Shown piece after piece: positions 63,709 through 64,000 of a DNA stretch of 64,000 nucleotides (positions are counted from its first letter, which is position 1; every line of letters starts with the position of its first letter). Location of the stretch: NCBI RefSeq assembly GCF_001971705.1, contig NZ_CP019327.1, positions 2,976,001 through 3,040,000 of the forward strand, given 5' to 3'. The DNA comes from Natronorubrum daqingense (GTDB lineage Archaea; Halobacteriota; Halobacteria; Halobacteriales; Natrialbaceae). A model generated the notes under the pieces. That model was not told the DNA's origin, searched no databases, and saw nothing but the letters and a program-made list of their open reading frames with translations. The position numbers and the translations under genes were made by a program.

Positions 63709-63842
63709 CCCACTCGAGTACGTATGAGCAATCGTGTGACGAGCCCTCGCTCGAGCGTCGCCGCCGAAGGGTGTCGATCGCAGCGCTCGAATCGGGTTCG
63801 AACGGAATGCAGCGACCGACGACTCGCGGGTGATCCGAGCCG

Positions 63843-64000
63843 ATGAGCGACGACTGGAACGTCCTCGTCACCGAACCGATCGACGAGGCGGGTCTCGTGA
63901 AACTCGAGGCGTTCGCGGACGTCACCCGCTGGGACGAGTACGAGGCCGACGCGGACGAGTACGGTGCCGACGCGAGACTGCCGGCGGATATCGAGCGCTA
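63843..64000 (+). CDS. D-2-hydroxyacid/phosphoglycerate dehydrogenase-like protein, truncated by window end
   Basis: Partial gene: 52 codons from ATG 63843 reading MSDDWNVLVTEPIDEAGLVK, typical of the N-terminus of 3-phosphoglycerate dehydrogenase-like enzymes, followed by an acidic stretch. The stop and the NAD-binding domain lie outside. It follows the enolase pair by 134 bp on the same strand. Family assignment rests on the first 25 residues only. Confidence 0.6.
   Translation, partial: MSDDWNVLVTEPIDEAGLVKLEAFADVTRWDEYEADADEYGADARLPADIER

Overview
The window is haloarchaeal chromosome or megaplasmid DNA. The proteins are very acidic (Asp/Glu-rich), coding GC is high, and CTCGAG-like codon pairs are everywhere. 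Many genes have an A/T-rich TATA-like box about 27 nt before the start codon, the pattern of leaderless archaeal transcripts. A Natrialbales-type host is likely, but this is an inference from style. There are no rRNA or tRNA genes, no CRISPR array, no insertion sequences and no clear housekeeping block. About 59 protein genes occur in short runs on alternating strands, and nearly all are peripheral catabolism, transport or local regulation.

0-20 kb: CoA-thioester metabolism. It holds enoyl-CoA hydratase-like proteins, acyl-CoA dehydrogenases, two CaiB/BaiF CoA-transferases, an HpaI-type aldolase, a TPP enzyme divergent from a two-subunit class I CoA-transferase, an AMP-forming acyl-CoA ligase, a cyclase-family hydrolase, a glucose-dehydrogenase-like MDR enzyme, MFS and EamA carriers, SDRs and a PadR-type regulator. 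A 52-residue membrane protein lies at 14.0-14.2 kb.

20-31.7 kb: a TAXI-type TRAP transporter (Tat lipoprotein plus fused permease) behind a 22-bp tandem repeat; a thiolase-like protein paired with a DUF35 protein; two divergent FAD amine-oxidase-like genes; two convergent MFS carriers; and a glutaredoxin-peroxiredoxin fusion.

31.8-45 kb: amine and amino-acid catabolism. It holds two class III omega-aminotransferases, a methylmalonate/malonate-semialdehyde dehydrogenase, an Lrp/AsnC regulator, a sarcosine/N-methyltryptophan oxidase-like enzyme, a D-2-hydroxyacid dehydrogenase, two VOC proteins, an ICMT-like methyltransferase and further MFS carriers.

45-56 kb: a leftward run of RraA-like protein, threonine-synthase-like PLP enzyme, thiol dioxygenase, fused CoA-transferase-like protein and acyl-CoA dehydrogenase. 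Divergent from it are a second TPP enzyme and an aldehyde dehydrogenase; then come an enoyl-CoA hydratase, a carboxymuconolactone-decarboxylase-family protein and an IclR regulator.

57-64 kb: a tricarballylate-dehydrogenase-like flavoprotein, an SDR-cupin pair, a LarA-like protein, a translationally coupled pair of enolase-superfamily dehydratases, and a D-2-hydroxyacid dehydrogenase cut by the window end. This resembles hydroxyacid or sugar-acid catabolism.

The most interesting signals are familiar folds whose catalytic residues are changed: a fused class I CoA-transferase with Ala at the catalytic Glu, a thiolase-like protein without the nucleophilic Cys next to DUF35, a peroxiredoxin domain with Ser for the peroxidatic Cys, a crotonase lacking both catalytic Glu residues, and an SDR without YxxxK. 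The thiol dioxygenase/CoA-transferase-like/acyl-CoA dehydrogenase run may be an archaeal pathway for thiol- or sulfinate-containing acids; this is a hypothesis. Identifications rest on reading motifs, not on database searches.
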